A program made the position numbers and the translations under genes. Below are positions 23,510 to 35,549 of a stretch of DNA of 64,000 nt, piece after piece. Source of the DNA: Auanema rhodensis (lineage: Eukaryota; Nematoda; Chromadorea; Rhabditida; Rhabditidae); contig OZ059894.1 in the NCBI GenBank assembly GCA_964057225.1, positions 6,727,131 to 6,791,130 of the forward strand. The letters are read 5' to 3'. Numbering within the stretch: the stretch's first letter is position 1; every line of letters begins with the position of its first letter. The notes beneath the pieces are model-generated. The model made no database searches, was not told the DNA's origin, and saw nothing but the letters and a program-made list of their open reading frames with translations.

Positions 23510-24456
23510 ATGGCAACAACAGAACCACCAGTTAAACGTAAGAGAAAAGGAATATTCGATGATGATCTTGATCCTACCAGATTTGATGACTTTACCGGTG
23601 ATTTAGTCTGAAGAAATTGGAAGTAAATTATTTAGTTTAGACTTTACCTATGTTCCTCGAGGAAAATGTCACGTATGTGGAAGTTGTGACAATGGTCGAT
23701 TCAAAATACCAAGTATGTTGAATGTCGGGTCTTAGCACATGATAGTTTGCAGAATGTAGGAGCACTAGAACAACTATGATCGTACAATTAAAGCTTCCAA
23801 AACAGTTTGAGAATGAATTGATCAATAGAAATAATGTAAGTATGATTGTGATTTAATTTATGGATTGGATATGTATTTCATATTTAAAATGAATTCGCTA
23901 TTCTATTTCTAGGTTCAACTATGCAGTTTACATTTTCCTAAATCAGCGTTTATGATCGTTAAAGGCAAAAAAATACTGTATGATAGACGCGTCGTTTTGG
24001 TAAAGATGTGAAGCTTTAAATTATCTTAAACCATTTCGTTTAAGCCTTATAAATTGTCAGATCGGCTAGACAGTGTTGCAAGTTCTAGTACTGCTGATGT
24101 GTTAACCGAAGAAGGTCTAGACGATGATGAGGTTTGTGATTTGAACAGCGCTAACCTGAACGATGTTTTCAGATAGAATCAGGTGAATCTCCAATAGCTA
24201 GTTATGCTTGTGTTATATGTGATAACAATAGCCCAATCAACAAAATGAAAGTAGATTTTTAAAATATATAGAAATATGTGATATTTGTGAGTTTCAGGTA
24301 TTGCCAGTAAAAGCTAAACCTCGATTTGACTCACTCCAGAAACTGTGCATTCCCCACAACTTCTATTGGGACATTATGATAGCACCTAATCCTATGATTT
24401 GCAATACACATCTACCTCAGGAAAATCCTTCAAAAACGGATAATAATAATGAATAA
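23510..24456 (+). CDS. Small nuclear-type protein with two THAP-like C2CH modules
   Basis: Seven exons joined in frame give 217 residues. A basic KRKRK stretch at 9-13 looks like a nuclear localisation signal and is followed by an acidic patch. Two modules share one plan: C39-x2-C42 with C85-x2-H88 (KCHVCG, VQLCSLHF), and C152-x2-C155 with C200-x2-H203 (ACVICDN, MICNTHL). Both have about 42-44 residues between the Cys pair and the Cys-His pair and a P-x-x-F before it (LPKQF, IPHNF). This is the C2CH zinc-binding layout of THAP and of the THAP-like motif described for C. elegans LIN-15A and LIN-56. A Ser/acidic linker (SVASSSTADVLTEEGLDDDE) joins the modules. DNA binding or chromatin function is inferred from layout only. 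The first intron (23598-23640, 43 nt) is needed to skip an in-frame stop. Not recognised as a named gene. Confidence 0.75.
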
Positions 24457-25080
24457 GTTGTTTTACATTATACTATTTTACTATTACGATCGTTCATTTT
24501 CACCTTCGCATTGTTTTTATTTTGTCTCAATTTGTATATTACCTCTGTTCAAAATATGTTATATTATCATCTTCTTAAATTTTTATTTTTTAGTCGTGTA
24601 CAGAGAATATAGGTCTGGAAATGTTTCAAGATTTGTTTTCAAAAACAAGAAAATAAATACTGAACTTACCCTCGCACCACTCATTTTCTTATTTTGCTTG
24701 AAATTGTTTTGAATGTTAATTCCTTACCAATGTTTATTATTTCTATAATATTAACTACAAAACATTTGATTGAAGATTGTAAATTTTTATTTTTTTTACA
24801 AATTTCACATTTACTATTTAAAGTAAGTATTTATAACATGCATAAGTAGGAGAGCTATTTTTTTAAATTAGAAGATATATTTTCTAGACACAACCGCTCT
24901 GCACAAAATAAAATAGAAAATATATTCAAATGAAAATGAGGTAATATAAATGATATCAATCAGCATATGGAATCGCAAAGTTCTAAATTAATGAAAATTA
25001 TATATCACATAAGACTTAAGTCTAAAGAAAAACAATTATTATTTGTAGATCAATACTACGGTACAAGTCATATAAGTACT
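24457..25080. other. Convergent intergenic region, AT-rich
   Basis: The 3' flanks of the C2CH gene (+) and the SIX gene (-) meet here. Only low-complexity AT-rich sequence was seen. Confidence 0.5.
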
Positions 25081-25979
25081 TCACCGCCTGACAAGTTGAA
25101 CAGTTTGCATCATTGGAATATTATTATAAGCTAAAGTCTGTTGTAATGTCTCTCTTTGATACGCTTGTTCTTTTGAAGTTTTATCTCGTTGTCTTCTGTT
25201 CTTAAACCAGTTCGAAATCTACAAAGAAATTTAATTATTTAAAAAATGTATTTTTATTACCTGAACTATCTTCAATTCGGTTACACGCGATATTTCTTTC
25301 TTTTGCTCAAGGGTAGGGTAAGGGTTATGCTGGTAGAAATCACGAAGTCTCTATAAACAATAAAATTGATAAAATAATATTGCAGTTATAATAAACCTTT
25401 CGGCTATTTTCTTTGAAAGAATAAACAGTTTCCTGACCATCCCAAATACTGGCTGGTGGAGGATATTTTCTTCGAAGACGATATTTTTCAACAGGGCCGA
25501 GTTCTTTGCCACGTTTTACTGCATTCTGAAATGAAAAAATAGAAAACTTTAAAAATACAGGTCTTACTTCTCTGTATCGTCCTTGATACCAGAGCTCTTG
25601 TAATTCTTTGAAATATTCTTCTTCAAACCTTGTTTTGGAAATCATTTCAAACATCATATCGAATTTTCCCATATATAAAAGAGTATATATATAAGCTAAA
25701 AACAATTTATGTATGAAATATATTTAAATAATAAAGCTTACAGATCAGCACAGGTTGAGAAGCATACACAGGATTCACAAGAGGATTATTGATATTATCA
25801 GAAAAAAGTTTGGTTAAAGCATCGCCATCTTCGGCTTTATAAAGTGCTGTACATAGAGCATCCAACTAAAATAAATACATATATTTTATAAAATAATAAT
25901 TATATATTAAAAAAGCAGAGAGAGAAGCTTTTGTGACAGCCGAACTAACCTGCTCACGGGAATATTGGGAAACAGACAT
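25081..25979 (-). CDS. SIX-family homeodomain transcription factor
   Basis: A DNA-binding developmental regulator of the sine oculis/SIX family. Six exons give about 212 residues, short for the family. The SIX domain occupies about residues 5-113, ending in KELGPVEKYRLRRKYPPP. The homeodomain follows at about 119-180: SIWDGQETVYSFKENSRKR, NPYPTLEQKKEISRVTELK, then ISNWFKNRRQRDK with the Lys50 typical of SIX proteins. Only about 32 residues follow the homeodomain. ETVYSFKE and the RLRRK stretch are nearer to the SIX1/2 class (C. elegans ceh-33/ceh-34) than to SIX3/6, but the protein is divergent and SIX4/5 (unc-39) is not excluded. An acceptor TTTACAG ends 12 nt before the ATG. A GC-richer block just upstream (25980-26220) with GGCGGGGC is the likely promoter. 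Confidence 0.9.
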
Positions 25980-26220
25980 AGTGTACTCTTCTGTAAACTC
26001 AGACGATAATATGCTGTTGGCAAGGTAATACTTTGGTTTCTACTGACAAGGTGGAGCTGTTACCGAATTATGTAGGCGGGGCTTATTTGGTCCAGCTACT
26101 GACTTAATGAATGACACAAGAGGAGTTTGAGGATACTGTAGCTTCAGGCAGACGCAGCTGTTGGTGGGGGCAGGAGGCTCCTAATTGGTGCTGAAACGGC
26201 TTCAAATGTCAAATGGATAT
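25980..26220 (-). promoter_or_regulatory. Putative promoter of SIX gene
   Basis: A GC-richer, non-repetitive block directly upstream of the SIX start in an AT-rich setting. It contains GGCGGGGC near 26078, a CAGCTG E-box near 26156 and CTAATTGG near 26180. Function is inferred from position and composition. Confidence 0.35.
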
Positions 26221-28404
26221 ATGAGAAGAAGCACATATTCTAATAATTAGGCTGTTGTATATGCTCTTCAAAATAGAAATATTTTGGGTTGCAAATGCCT
26301 AGTCTCAGTATTATAGAACAGAATATTCGGGGTCAGGTGCTCTAAAGAAGAGATCTAATCCCCGTTTATAAGTTGAAAGAGAAACCAAAACAGATTTATA
26401 AAATTCATTTGCATAATAGAATCTAAAGATGATAATTGAGAATCATGAATAAACGTGATCCTTAGAGTTCAAGTACTTGACGCTTCTTCTATTCTTACCA
26501 AATCATACAATTATGCTCGTTTGATTAAAGACAAATATATGCTTTGAAGCTGATTGTTGTACAGTTATACAATGGTTGGCAGTAAGTAAGAAAACTTGTA
26601 TGAACGTCATCTGGTGTCGTGCTTGCTCATAAGATGCCACAGGGAGATAGTGTCCAGTTTGACACCTGTACTAATAACCTGAGCAATTAAGAAGTTTGGA
26701 GCTAAAACATACCCAGATGCTGGAAAGTAGCTGGATGGATTAAACAAGTGAAATTGATTGTTATCTATGCCACCTACTAGGTGAGTTAGTTCAATTACTA
26801 TAATATCAACAGGTGTTGATTAAATTGAAAACAAATCTTGTCCATCTGTTATCTTCTCATTCACAGTTCTAATCTAAGTTATATCAGAGATGCTTGCTAA
26901 TTCAATAGAAATCGAGAAATCACAATATTTCTCTCAATTTCTGTAGATTCCTAACTAAGCCTTATTAACAAAAAACATTACCGGGTCTGTCGGCACACAT
27001 CAACGGCATGAACTTGTCCCGATTAACAAATTCAATTGACAAAACTTTTGTCAACTAGTGAAAATCCTTTAATTGTTTTTCTTTTTCTCTTTTCAGTAAG
27101 AACAACCGAGCCACTTATTGCTCTTTGCGGATAGGGGATTACGGTATGAAACTCTACCTAACAGCCCTACGGGACGTCTGGAGCTCCAGGTCAACCTGAA
27201 GCAATTAGCTCATGAGGATAAGGAGCAACATGAACACAATGAATTCTGCATTCGAGCTGGTTTATACATATCGAATGTGTGAATTATATATTACCTCCAC
27301 AAACATACTAATTTACACTTGCGAATTTTGAAAATATTGAAAATGGAGCTATGATTTGATGAGGTCAAAGTTCCGGATATTTTATTAGATAAAAAAAATT
27401 TATTTTGGAGACATAGTTACTAAAATATATCTGAATATTTTAAAATTCACTTTCAAATATCAAAATACAAATATATAATTAACTGTAAACAACTAACAAA
27501 ATTAAATTAAATGAACATTATTATAGAGATAGTGCCCAAATATGAGATTAAGGTAAGTCCTAAATGCCACATGGTTTTTCCATATTGTGCTATATCCTTT
27601 AAGCACTTGACCAACGCTATGTATGGCAACATACGTTCCAGCTCAACAGGATTACTGTAGTCAGGATAAAAGACACCGCCAAGAGTCAACCGATTAGCCA
27701 CCTAGGTGTGCAATTCGAGATCGGCACCTATTGTCTCTAAGCATAATGACGGAAAAAAGGACCATTTAAAACTAAGAAGGTACAAGTAGTTCTATAGGAA
27801 ATCCGGTCAAAAACATTTTCAAGATTGTATATTGCTAATAAATCAAAATATTCATCAGATTTTCTATTATTAATATAAATTTGGATAGGCATTTAATACG
27901 ATATATTGATATGAAGAGTCATTATTATTCAAATCACACTATAAAATTAAAATATATGACTGGCTAATAGTGACTAAGAGTAAGTTATAGGAAGATGGTG
28001 AAAGCTCAAATGTGGTTGTGGAACTTCTGAGTCTAATACCCCTATCATGTATATAATTTCATTTGAATAACATTATATTGAAAGTTTTTATTTTTCTATT
28101 TTTTGAAATAAAAATGAAAAATTAACATCATAATTAACATACAAACACATTCATATAATAACAGATTGAAATGTAATGTATATGATTAATTGATTTGAAA
28201 ATAAAATCTCTCTCAAAACGAATCTGTATAACTTATGCTCATATAGTTACTGAAAAATGATACGTACGCGTAATACCAATAATTATAATTATTCAGGTTT
28301 TTGTGGATGTTGCAAAGAATTATCTAAGATCTGTGTATAACATTCAAAATATATTTGCAACATTCATAATTGGCTCATAATGTTTTTGAATATTGAAAAT
28401 CTTT
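26221..28404. other. Region between SIX gene and GPCR, with unexplained islands
   Basis: 26440-26720 and 26980-27260 are less AT-rich and of mixed complexity, unlike the flanks, but give no long exon. 26671-26685 can pair as GTGTC/GACAC. AGGTCAAAGTTC at 27362-27373 matches a DR1-type nuclear receptor site. A 64-codon frame at 27507-27701 (-) is listed separately. The rest is AT-rich. Confidence 0.35.
27507..27701 (-). CDS. Unrecognised exon-like frame, possibly a 3' exon or remnant
   Basis: An open frame of 64 codons reads GGVFYPDYSNPVELERMLPY and ends in a hydrophobic stretch (LGLTLISYLGTISIIMFI) that could span a membrane. It is preceded by CACCTAG, a possible acceptor, so the Met need not be a start. 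Amino-acid composition and codon use look protein-like, unlike the other short frames nearby. I found no upstream exons between here and the GPCR stop at 28405 and do not recognise a family. It may be a gene remnant. Confidence 0.25.
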   Translation of the reverse strand: MANRLTLGGVFYPDYSNPVELERMLPYIALVKCLKDIAQYGKTMWHLGLTLISYLGTISIIMFI

Positions 28405-30742
28405 TCATATTACTTCAGCCGGTGGACATGGAATCATTAGATTCTGATATGCAAGGTTTTGATATTTTGCTTCAAGTTTTTCTACTCGCTTCTTTTGCCA
28501 TGAGCAAATGCAGAGATGGAACAGCGGGAATTCTTGTAGTAACTGAGTTCTATAAAAAAATTTTTTTTTGATAAAAAGTTGAAGAAGAGGAATGATTTTC
28601 TTATTTTCAATTACAAACCTAAAACTTGGGCTGCATAATAGATATACAAACAGTCGAAGCAAACTGTTAACAGCAACCAATATGCTTACAGCATCAGTAG
28701 CCAATGTATAGAATGTTGTACTGAAATTAAAAATTATAAATGCTTCATCAGGTTAGCTGTAGAATAGTTGATTCTATACCTGCTTCCATCTTCGTGAAAC
28801 AATAATGTATTGTTTGTGAATATGTTTTCCATAACTGAGATGAAGAGTGACAAAGATGAGCAGCAGAGATAGGTTGTGGCAATACTGACCATAGTCCAGG
28901 TGGCACATCGAAGCTCATCTCGTCGCTTTTTAGAGGATGACATAGATTCTAAATATATTTACAATATCTCCAAAAATCGATGGCTAGTTGATCAACCATA
29001 TCGTTTTCTCAACTTTTTACTTTTAATCTGGTTTTTATTCGGTTGAACCAAATATGTAAGATGTTTATACTGTTTTCTAAATTCATCCGCAACCCCCTTC
29101 TCTCGATGCTCCAAAGTTTCAGTTGTTTATAAAGCGAATAGTGGAAAGAGACAGCGAAAATAACAAGATTCTTAATGGAAATATAGAAAATAAATATACA
29201 TCATGATAACTACAGATAGTTGAAAGTTGGGAAAACAGTATAGTTGAAATAAAAATAAAAATGAAAAAAACAGTTTCTATATCTACCTTTGCGAATTAAC
29301 TCAGAAACTTTAGGCATGTCGATAAATGTGGTTACTGCCCAGCCGATACCTCTCAGTTTCCTTTTTGTAACTGCTACAATGGAGATGTTCAACAGCAGAA
29401 GAATCGCAAACGGAACGAAGATATGTAGAACGGTCATAACATAGAAGTTGAATAGTTGGTAATGCTCCCAGCCAGCTAATAGCGCTATGTAATCATAACT
29501 CTGAAATATGATTATGCAACAGTTTCGCTAAGTATATCCATCAGAATGAATATATCCGGTAAAGATTTATTGCTAAAATTACCATGTATTTTGGACAATC
29601 AGGTCGATAGGTTATATAATATTCGAAGAAGGCAGGAAGGCGGAGGAAGAATACGACGAAAAGAACAACTCCAATTGTGGTATATCTGCCATTTTCGCTG
29701 AAAATAGGTTTTATTATTTAAGTTATAACTATATGAACATTAATGAAGTATTAAATAACATTGAGATTAGCTTAATCAGAATGACACGTGCCATGTCACG
29801 TAAAAGCACGTGAACTTGTCATAATTATTTTCATAAAATATCTAGGAGCGGTTGCGTTTTTTGTTTTTAGCAAAGAATTCAAGTTCTGCGAACAAAACAC
29901 TATTGTTGTTCGTATTCAATTTAATAATCTTCATACTTAACAATCATCGTAGACTATTACGGAAATATTGGATGATCAAATCGCCTGAGGGAATGTGATT
30001 GAGGGTGTAGTGTATGAGACACCCAATAATTGAAATGAATACGAAGAAAACATTGTTTTGTTAAAAAAATGTTATTATGAAGTGGCACAACTTACGTTAT
30101 CAGAAAATCAAGAGACGAAATTTCAGCTACAACTATGAAACGTTCTATTGTAGCACAAAGAATGATGTAAGTCGAAGCGAATTGAACTACAATTGTAAAT
30201 TGTGATTATTCAATTATCAAAAAACGTTTGAAAATAAATGAGGAAGTAAATCATATTTCGTACCTAATCGACTTGTTCCGAACAGAAACATTGCGTATAC
30301 ATGCCACAAATGATAAAGCATTTCATTCTCATGATATATAGCTAAAGCATCAACTGTGAAAAATGGAATATATAGCAAATCCATTAACATATCTGAAATT
30401 TTTTCATTAAATTCAAATATACTCATCTATTCTTGAAGAGAAAAAACCCTTTCAAGGATTAATAATGAGAAAGTTTGCAAACCTAAGACTGCCAAAACCA
30501 ACAGATACAAAGTAGGGGATTTACGAGATCTTGTCTTTGAGAATAATTTCTGAAAAAATGTTTTCAGAGTAATATAATTTTTTTAGACAAATTGAAGATT
30601 ATTCAATACTGACCAATAGGAAAAAGTTACAGATGACCCCAGCTACTGCTATCGGAGTTCCGACATAGACGATCAGCGCATATCTCGTAAAATCATATGA
30701 TTCATTGCGTGAGCATGTGGATTCCAGCTCAGATTCGGTCAT
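28405..30742 (-). CDS. Neuropeptide GPCR, FMRFamide-receptor-like (frpr-type)
   Basis: A seven-helix rhodopsin-class receptor of the plasma membrane, of the kind that binds FMRFamide-like peptides in nematode neurons. About nine exons join in frame to about 400 residues. All seven helices are visible: TM1 VYVGTPIAVAGVICNFFLL, TM2 LYLLVLAVLDMLMDLLYIP, TM3 with IILCATIERF (ER in place of DRY), TM4 VVLFVVFFLRLPAFF, TM5 LHIFVPFAILLLLNISIVAV, TM6 TMVSIATTYLCCSSLSLFI, TM7 VSILVAVNSLLRLFVYLLC with NSLLRLFVY in the NPxxY position. The N-terminus has no signal peptide and one N-glycosylation site (NES). A basic segment, SSKKRRDELR, precedes TM6. The C-tail is short and basic. TTAAG ends 2 nt before the ATG and may be a trans-splice acceptor. 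One intron (29702-30093) is long and holds clustered CACGTG sites. Confidence 0.85.
29785..29812. promoter_or_regulatory. Cluster of CACGTG/CACGT boxes in GPCR intron
   Basis: CACGTG at 29785-29790, TCACGT at 29796-29801 and CACGTG at 29807-29812 lie within 28 bp inside an intron of the frpr-type receptor gene. They are about 11 bp apart, one helical turn. A bHLH-bound enhancer is possible but inferred. Confidence 0.3.
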
Positions 30743-31946
30743 TGCTTAATTTGAAAAAAATATAATATTTTGAATCCATTTTTAATATTTTTAAGAAGTA
30801 AATTCATAAATAAATGATGAGACCAAACGGTACAGGTAATATTCAATTCAGTTTCAAATCAAATAGTATGGAAGGTAGGAAAGGACAGAATTGTTTTTGA
30901 GGAGCATCATATGAGTTTTTTTAGTGAGAAACAATATACCTCTCAAGAAATAGAAACAACAAAAAACATCAGAATGTAATTTAATAAGTTGCTCTTTGAA
31001 TAAGCAACAATCTGAGCAAAAACAGGAGTATGCAAAACTATGTGTAGATATGGATGTATGATGGGATGAAGAGGCTGCATGCAGGAAATAAAAACATTGA
31101 GACGCAGCCTAGTGCAATAAAGGAAAGAAACAGCCATATACAGAAAAGGAAAATAAAAGGAGAAATAACGGGAAAAAAGAACTGAAAATGTAATTTGAAG
31201 AGCAGCTTTGAAGATGTTTCCACTGTGAAGGACTAGCCTTCAGGCATCAAACAATTGATTAAACATTTTATTTTCAGTATTCGAAAACTTAAAACGACCT
31301 TCAAAAGGAGCAATGCTTGATGGAGGAAGTAAACATAATGCAATCATAACTGTTGTTGTTGAATAAAGAGAAAAGGAACAGAGTAGAAACTGATCATAAC
31401 CATCTTATTAGAAATAATATAATGAAAATGAGATAGCTCAACCAATCATCACATCTGCGTGAAATGAAATGATTGAAAACTGCTGTTGACAGAATCCACT
31501 TGAAACATGAATATGATAGCATAATATGCTAACGAAACATGAAAAATACCGAAATACCGTTAAATTAAGATCATAATAACTTTTATTTTTTAGTTGGAAG
31601 ATGCCGGAATTACAAATGAAATTGATAAGATATAATAACAAATACATATATCATATAGTTTCGAAAAATATTCCAGCTATATAACCATATTTGAAACAGA
31701 AATGTTAAGAAAGTTGTGATGTTTTATAAAAATATCTTTCTTTTTTTGAAATTAGATCAAATATTAGATTTACATCTATAATAAACATTTCCTATTCATC
31801 TGCTGAGTCTGAATCAGTAAGTATATGAAACAGTAAGAAGGTAATACATATACAGTACATGATGATACAAATAAAAAAAAAATGTTGTTATTACATGGCT
31901 TTTGATTCGAAAAATGGTTGATACCAGTCAAAATCATTATAATATC

Positions 31947-31980
31947 TTATATATATATATATACATATTATATATATAAA
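31947..31980. repeat. (AT)n microsatellite
   Basis: Interrupted AT dinucleotide run. Confidence 0.85.
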
Positions 31981-32092
31981 GAGAGAATATATTCATTATT
32001 TGCTTAAACATTGTCGTCTCCATTTCAGAAAAATAATTGGAATTAAATCTGATCTGTCTATATCTCTGTCTTTTTGTCTTTTTTCTTCCTCC

Positions 32093-32098
<6 letters not shown>

Positions 32099-32130
<32 letters not shown>
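32099..32130. repeat. (CT)n microsatellite
   Basis: Uninterrupted CT run of about 16 units following a pyrimidine-rich stretch. Confidence 0.95.
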
Positions 32131-32132
<2 letters not shown>

Positions 32133-32720
32133 AATATCCACCTAGAGAGATATACATATAGAATCATTGAATCTACCTTTTGTAGCTATAAGAAGAAACA
32201 TAACAATGATAAATGTATGGATAAAGAGGAAAAGACTTTGAATATTTTTGTCGTTTGATAAGAATATGTTTGAGATAATGACATTTTGTATATAATGGAT
32301 TTGTTCTTGTTTTTTGAACAAAAAACTAATGTGACGTCTAGTCAGGAAGATATTGTGTCTGATCAAAAAATGGCTATCTACGTATTATACAAACTACAAA
32401 ATCTCAAATATACTACGAAACAAGGTATAATGGAGCACTACATCGTCTGAGAATCTATACTCGTATGAATGAATAAATTTAAAACTCAAACTTGTTTATA
32501 ATTCTATTACCTATTCCACGTGAAGTCAAGTTATTCTTCATAAAAATGATTTTTTTATGAAGAAAATATAAAAAGAAAAATTAGATATGCCTGGTTGAAT
32601 GATATAGTCAAGTAAGAGAAAAGAGAAATAAGGAAGTTCGAGCTTTTTCGAGAACAGAAGGAACAAATGGACATGCTGAAAATGGATAAGTGTGCATTAG
32701 TTCTCATAAAACATAATCTA

Positions 32721-32749
32721 TCATCAATATCAATATCAATATCAATATA
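32721..32749. repeat. (ATCAAT)n tandem repeat
   Basis: Four copies of a six-base ATCAAT unit. Confidence 0.85.
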
Positions 32750-35528
32750 TCAGGAAGATTCAAGCAAAATTGGATATTATATTCAACACCCCACAACATA
32801 ATCGAACGACAGCTGTTATTCTCAAGGTGATGAGCATTGGAGAAACTATCAAGCTGTCCGTAGTGTTGGCTTTTTCTCAAACTTGCCTTGTGTCATCGTA
32901 TTCCTGCTTTCTGTCAATTCTCTTCGTTTCTTTCGCACTATCTATTCCCTTTACTCTGTCTCTTTAACTTTTAGAAGTTTGTAATCCATATCTCTTTCGT
33001 TATCTTCCACCCTCTATCTATTGGTTTCATTTTAGTTTCGAAATCCCTTAGATGCATCAGTCTTTCATGGTTATACACGTCTCATCTCACTCAATAATCT
33101 GAGCTCATGCCCTCAAAGTTTACATGCGAATGATGTTAGATGGCAGTTTTTCTTGTTGTAGTTCTTTTTGTTTCATGTTTTATCAGCTTATTGACTGCAA
33201 TATCTTCAAAAGATGCTTACATACATACATGTACATCGTTACATCATCATCATCATCTGACACACTGCTTCAAACCATCAGTCACTTCATTTATCATTAG
33301 AAGATCACAAGACTAATATATGATGACAACATAACGTAAGTAAAGTAAACATTCAATTTCTTATCTTCAATAGCTGAACAATTTTAAAGTTAATGAGGAA
33401 AATAGTTATAAATTCAACTTCCTATGAAATCATAGAAACCACTTCCTATGAAATCAAAGATTAGTTTCCAGCATTGATAAGTTCTCTCTCCCTATCAGCA
33501 TACATGTGTTTCTATGTATGTACATATGAATGAGAAGGTGAACAAGACTAAGTTTGCTGCAAGTTCAGGAAAGCCTACCACCCCAAAAAAAAATATTTCT
33601 CAATGTTTGCAAATCTATGATGTGGACTACTATGCATAATGTGCAAGTAATCAAAACTAAAATTTGTTTGATTAAATGTCCAATTAGAAGTTAATTATGG
33701 GATAAATTGAAAGTATAACATTAGTTAAAATTAACTTTTTCTCAAATATAGGAAAGTTGTGTGAATATCTAGGCTAAAAAAATATTAAATATGATATAAT
33801 CTACTCTTAATAAGGAACAGCTGAAGATGAAATTATAGATTTCGTGAATATTATGCATTACCACAATTGAAACTGAATCATAATATCAGAAAGATGCAAT
33901 ATAAATTGAAGAAAATGATGATGAATGTCACTTCGAGAAACACAAGTAAAAACCTCAACAACTACAACAATACGCAGAAATTAATTTTTTTATATTCAAC
34001 TTTTCGTACTATCTCTGAGCTTTGTGTTATTGCTCTTCTATAAAAAATATTCTAACTTTCGAAGTTATTTTAACGTTAGATATGAGAAGATCAAGTGCAA
34101 TTTGTTTTCGAATGAAAAATGAAGAGAAAAACAAGATTAATATGAGTAATAAAGAAAATATATAAAGAATATTTTGATGAAAAATAAATTAAAAAAACTT
34201 GAAAATATGTTAAACTGTTATAAAAGTCCCTCTAAAGAGCATACTTTTTATTGGAGGAAAAAAAAGGATAGAAATCATCTTCGCTGCAATTGTCTTCACA
34301 AAATTATTGAAGAGATTGTGACGACACCATGGGGCAGCTGCCTGTTATACACCCAATAAAGGAAAAGCTTAATTCATTCAACGATGCCTGAGAATATTTT
34401 CTTCTCTAGATAACTCACAGAGATCTATTTCTTTCTCATTTTCTAGGCCTATCCGTCTTTTTCCTTAATTTTAATTTTTATTCAATTTTTTTCTCAAAAC
34501 GTTAGCATGGCCTTTTGATGTTTTTTTTTCTGGATAAAGAATCATAATTGACCTGATTTATAGAAGTATGGTCAATTACTCTCTTCGTTTTGCCTGAAAT
34601 ATTGCAGCGATTCCTGAAGATAATTTCACATTTTTCGTTAAAATTCAAAATTCAAAAAACAAAGCCATTAATCTTATAGTAATTTAAAATACCGAATACA
34701 GCAATAAATTACAGACAACAATAGAGAAAAAAAAATATATATATATAAACAGTTATAAAAAATGTCATTTTTAGATATGATATATCATCAAATATTATGA
34801 AGATAATCCAACTATAATAGATAAGTTTTATAAATAAATAGATTAAATATATATTAATATATTCTCTATTCAAGATAAAAATAGTATAATTAAAGAAATG
34901 TTTCAATATTGGTATAAATATAAATTTGGTAAAAGCTGTTCATATGATTAGGGTATTGAAGAATCTTGTTGAACGTTTGTACCAAGTTGTTGAGAATAAT
35001 TAGGGAGCAGAAAGAGCATATTAGTTAAAAGCGAAACTTAAACGATGACATGAAAATGCTCTTTCATCCCTTATCTACATAACTTCTTTCACCTTTCTCG
35101 AAACATGGCTCATAACTACATTTGCTCAAACTCAAAGTTGAAATATTATAGATGACAATGAGTTAAAAAAAAAGAAGAAAGAACAAGTATCTCAAATATA
35201 AATAGGATATATTGAGAGCAAATGTGGGTCGTTATTTTGGTTTTAGATGTTTTGTAGTTTGTCGTCAACTTGATTAAAAGGTTGAGAGTGTTGGAATAAC
35301 AGATGAAAAATAAAATTAAATCGGAATATCACGTTTATCACTAGAATAAAATTGAAAAAAAAAGTTGAAAAGAATCAGAATAAAAATTAGAAAAAAGAAC
35401 ATGAGAGTAGAAATGAACATGAAAATTATTATTTTATATCATATGCGATTATTTTAATGAATGAACAACATATTGATAAATATTTGATTTTTCGAAGAAT
35501 TATCTCAATGATCTAGAGAGATGAAGAC

Positions 35529-35549
35529 GAATAGTGATGAATAGTGATG
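35529..35549. repeat. 10-bp direct repeat GAATAGTGAT x2
   Basis: Two adjacent perfect copies. This is a small duplication with no other context. Confidence 0.7.

Noticed and set aside
23581..23645. Apparent frameshift after TTTACCGG in the C2CH gene
   Set aside because: A 43-nt GT-AG intron (23598-23640) removes the stop and restores frame, and its size matches other introns here.
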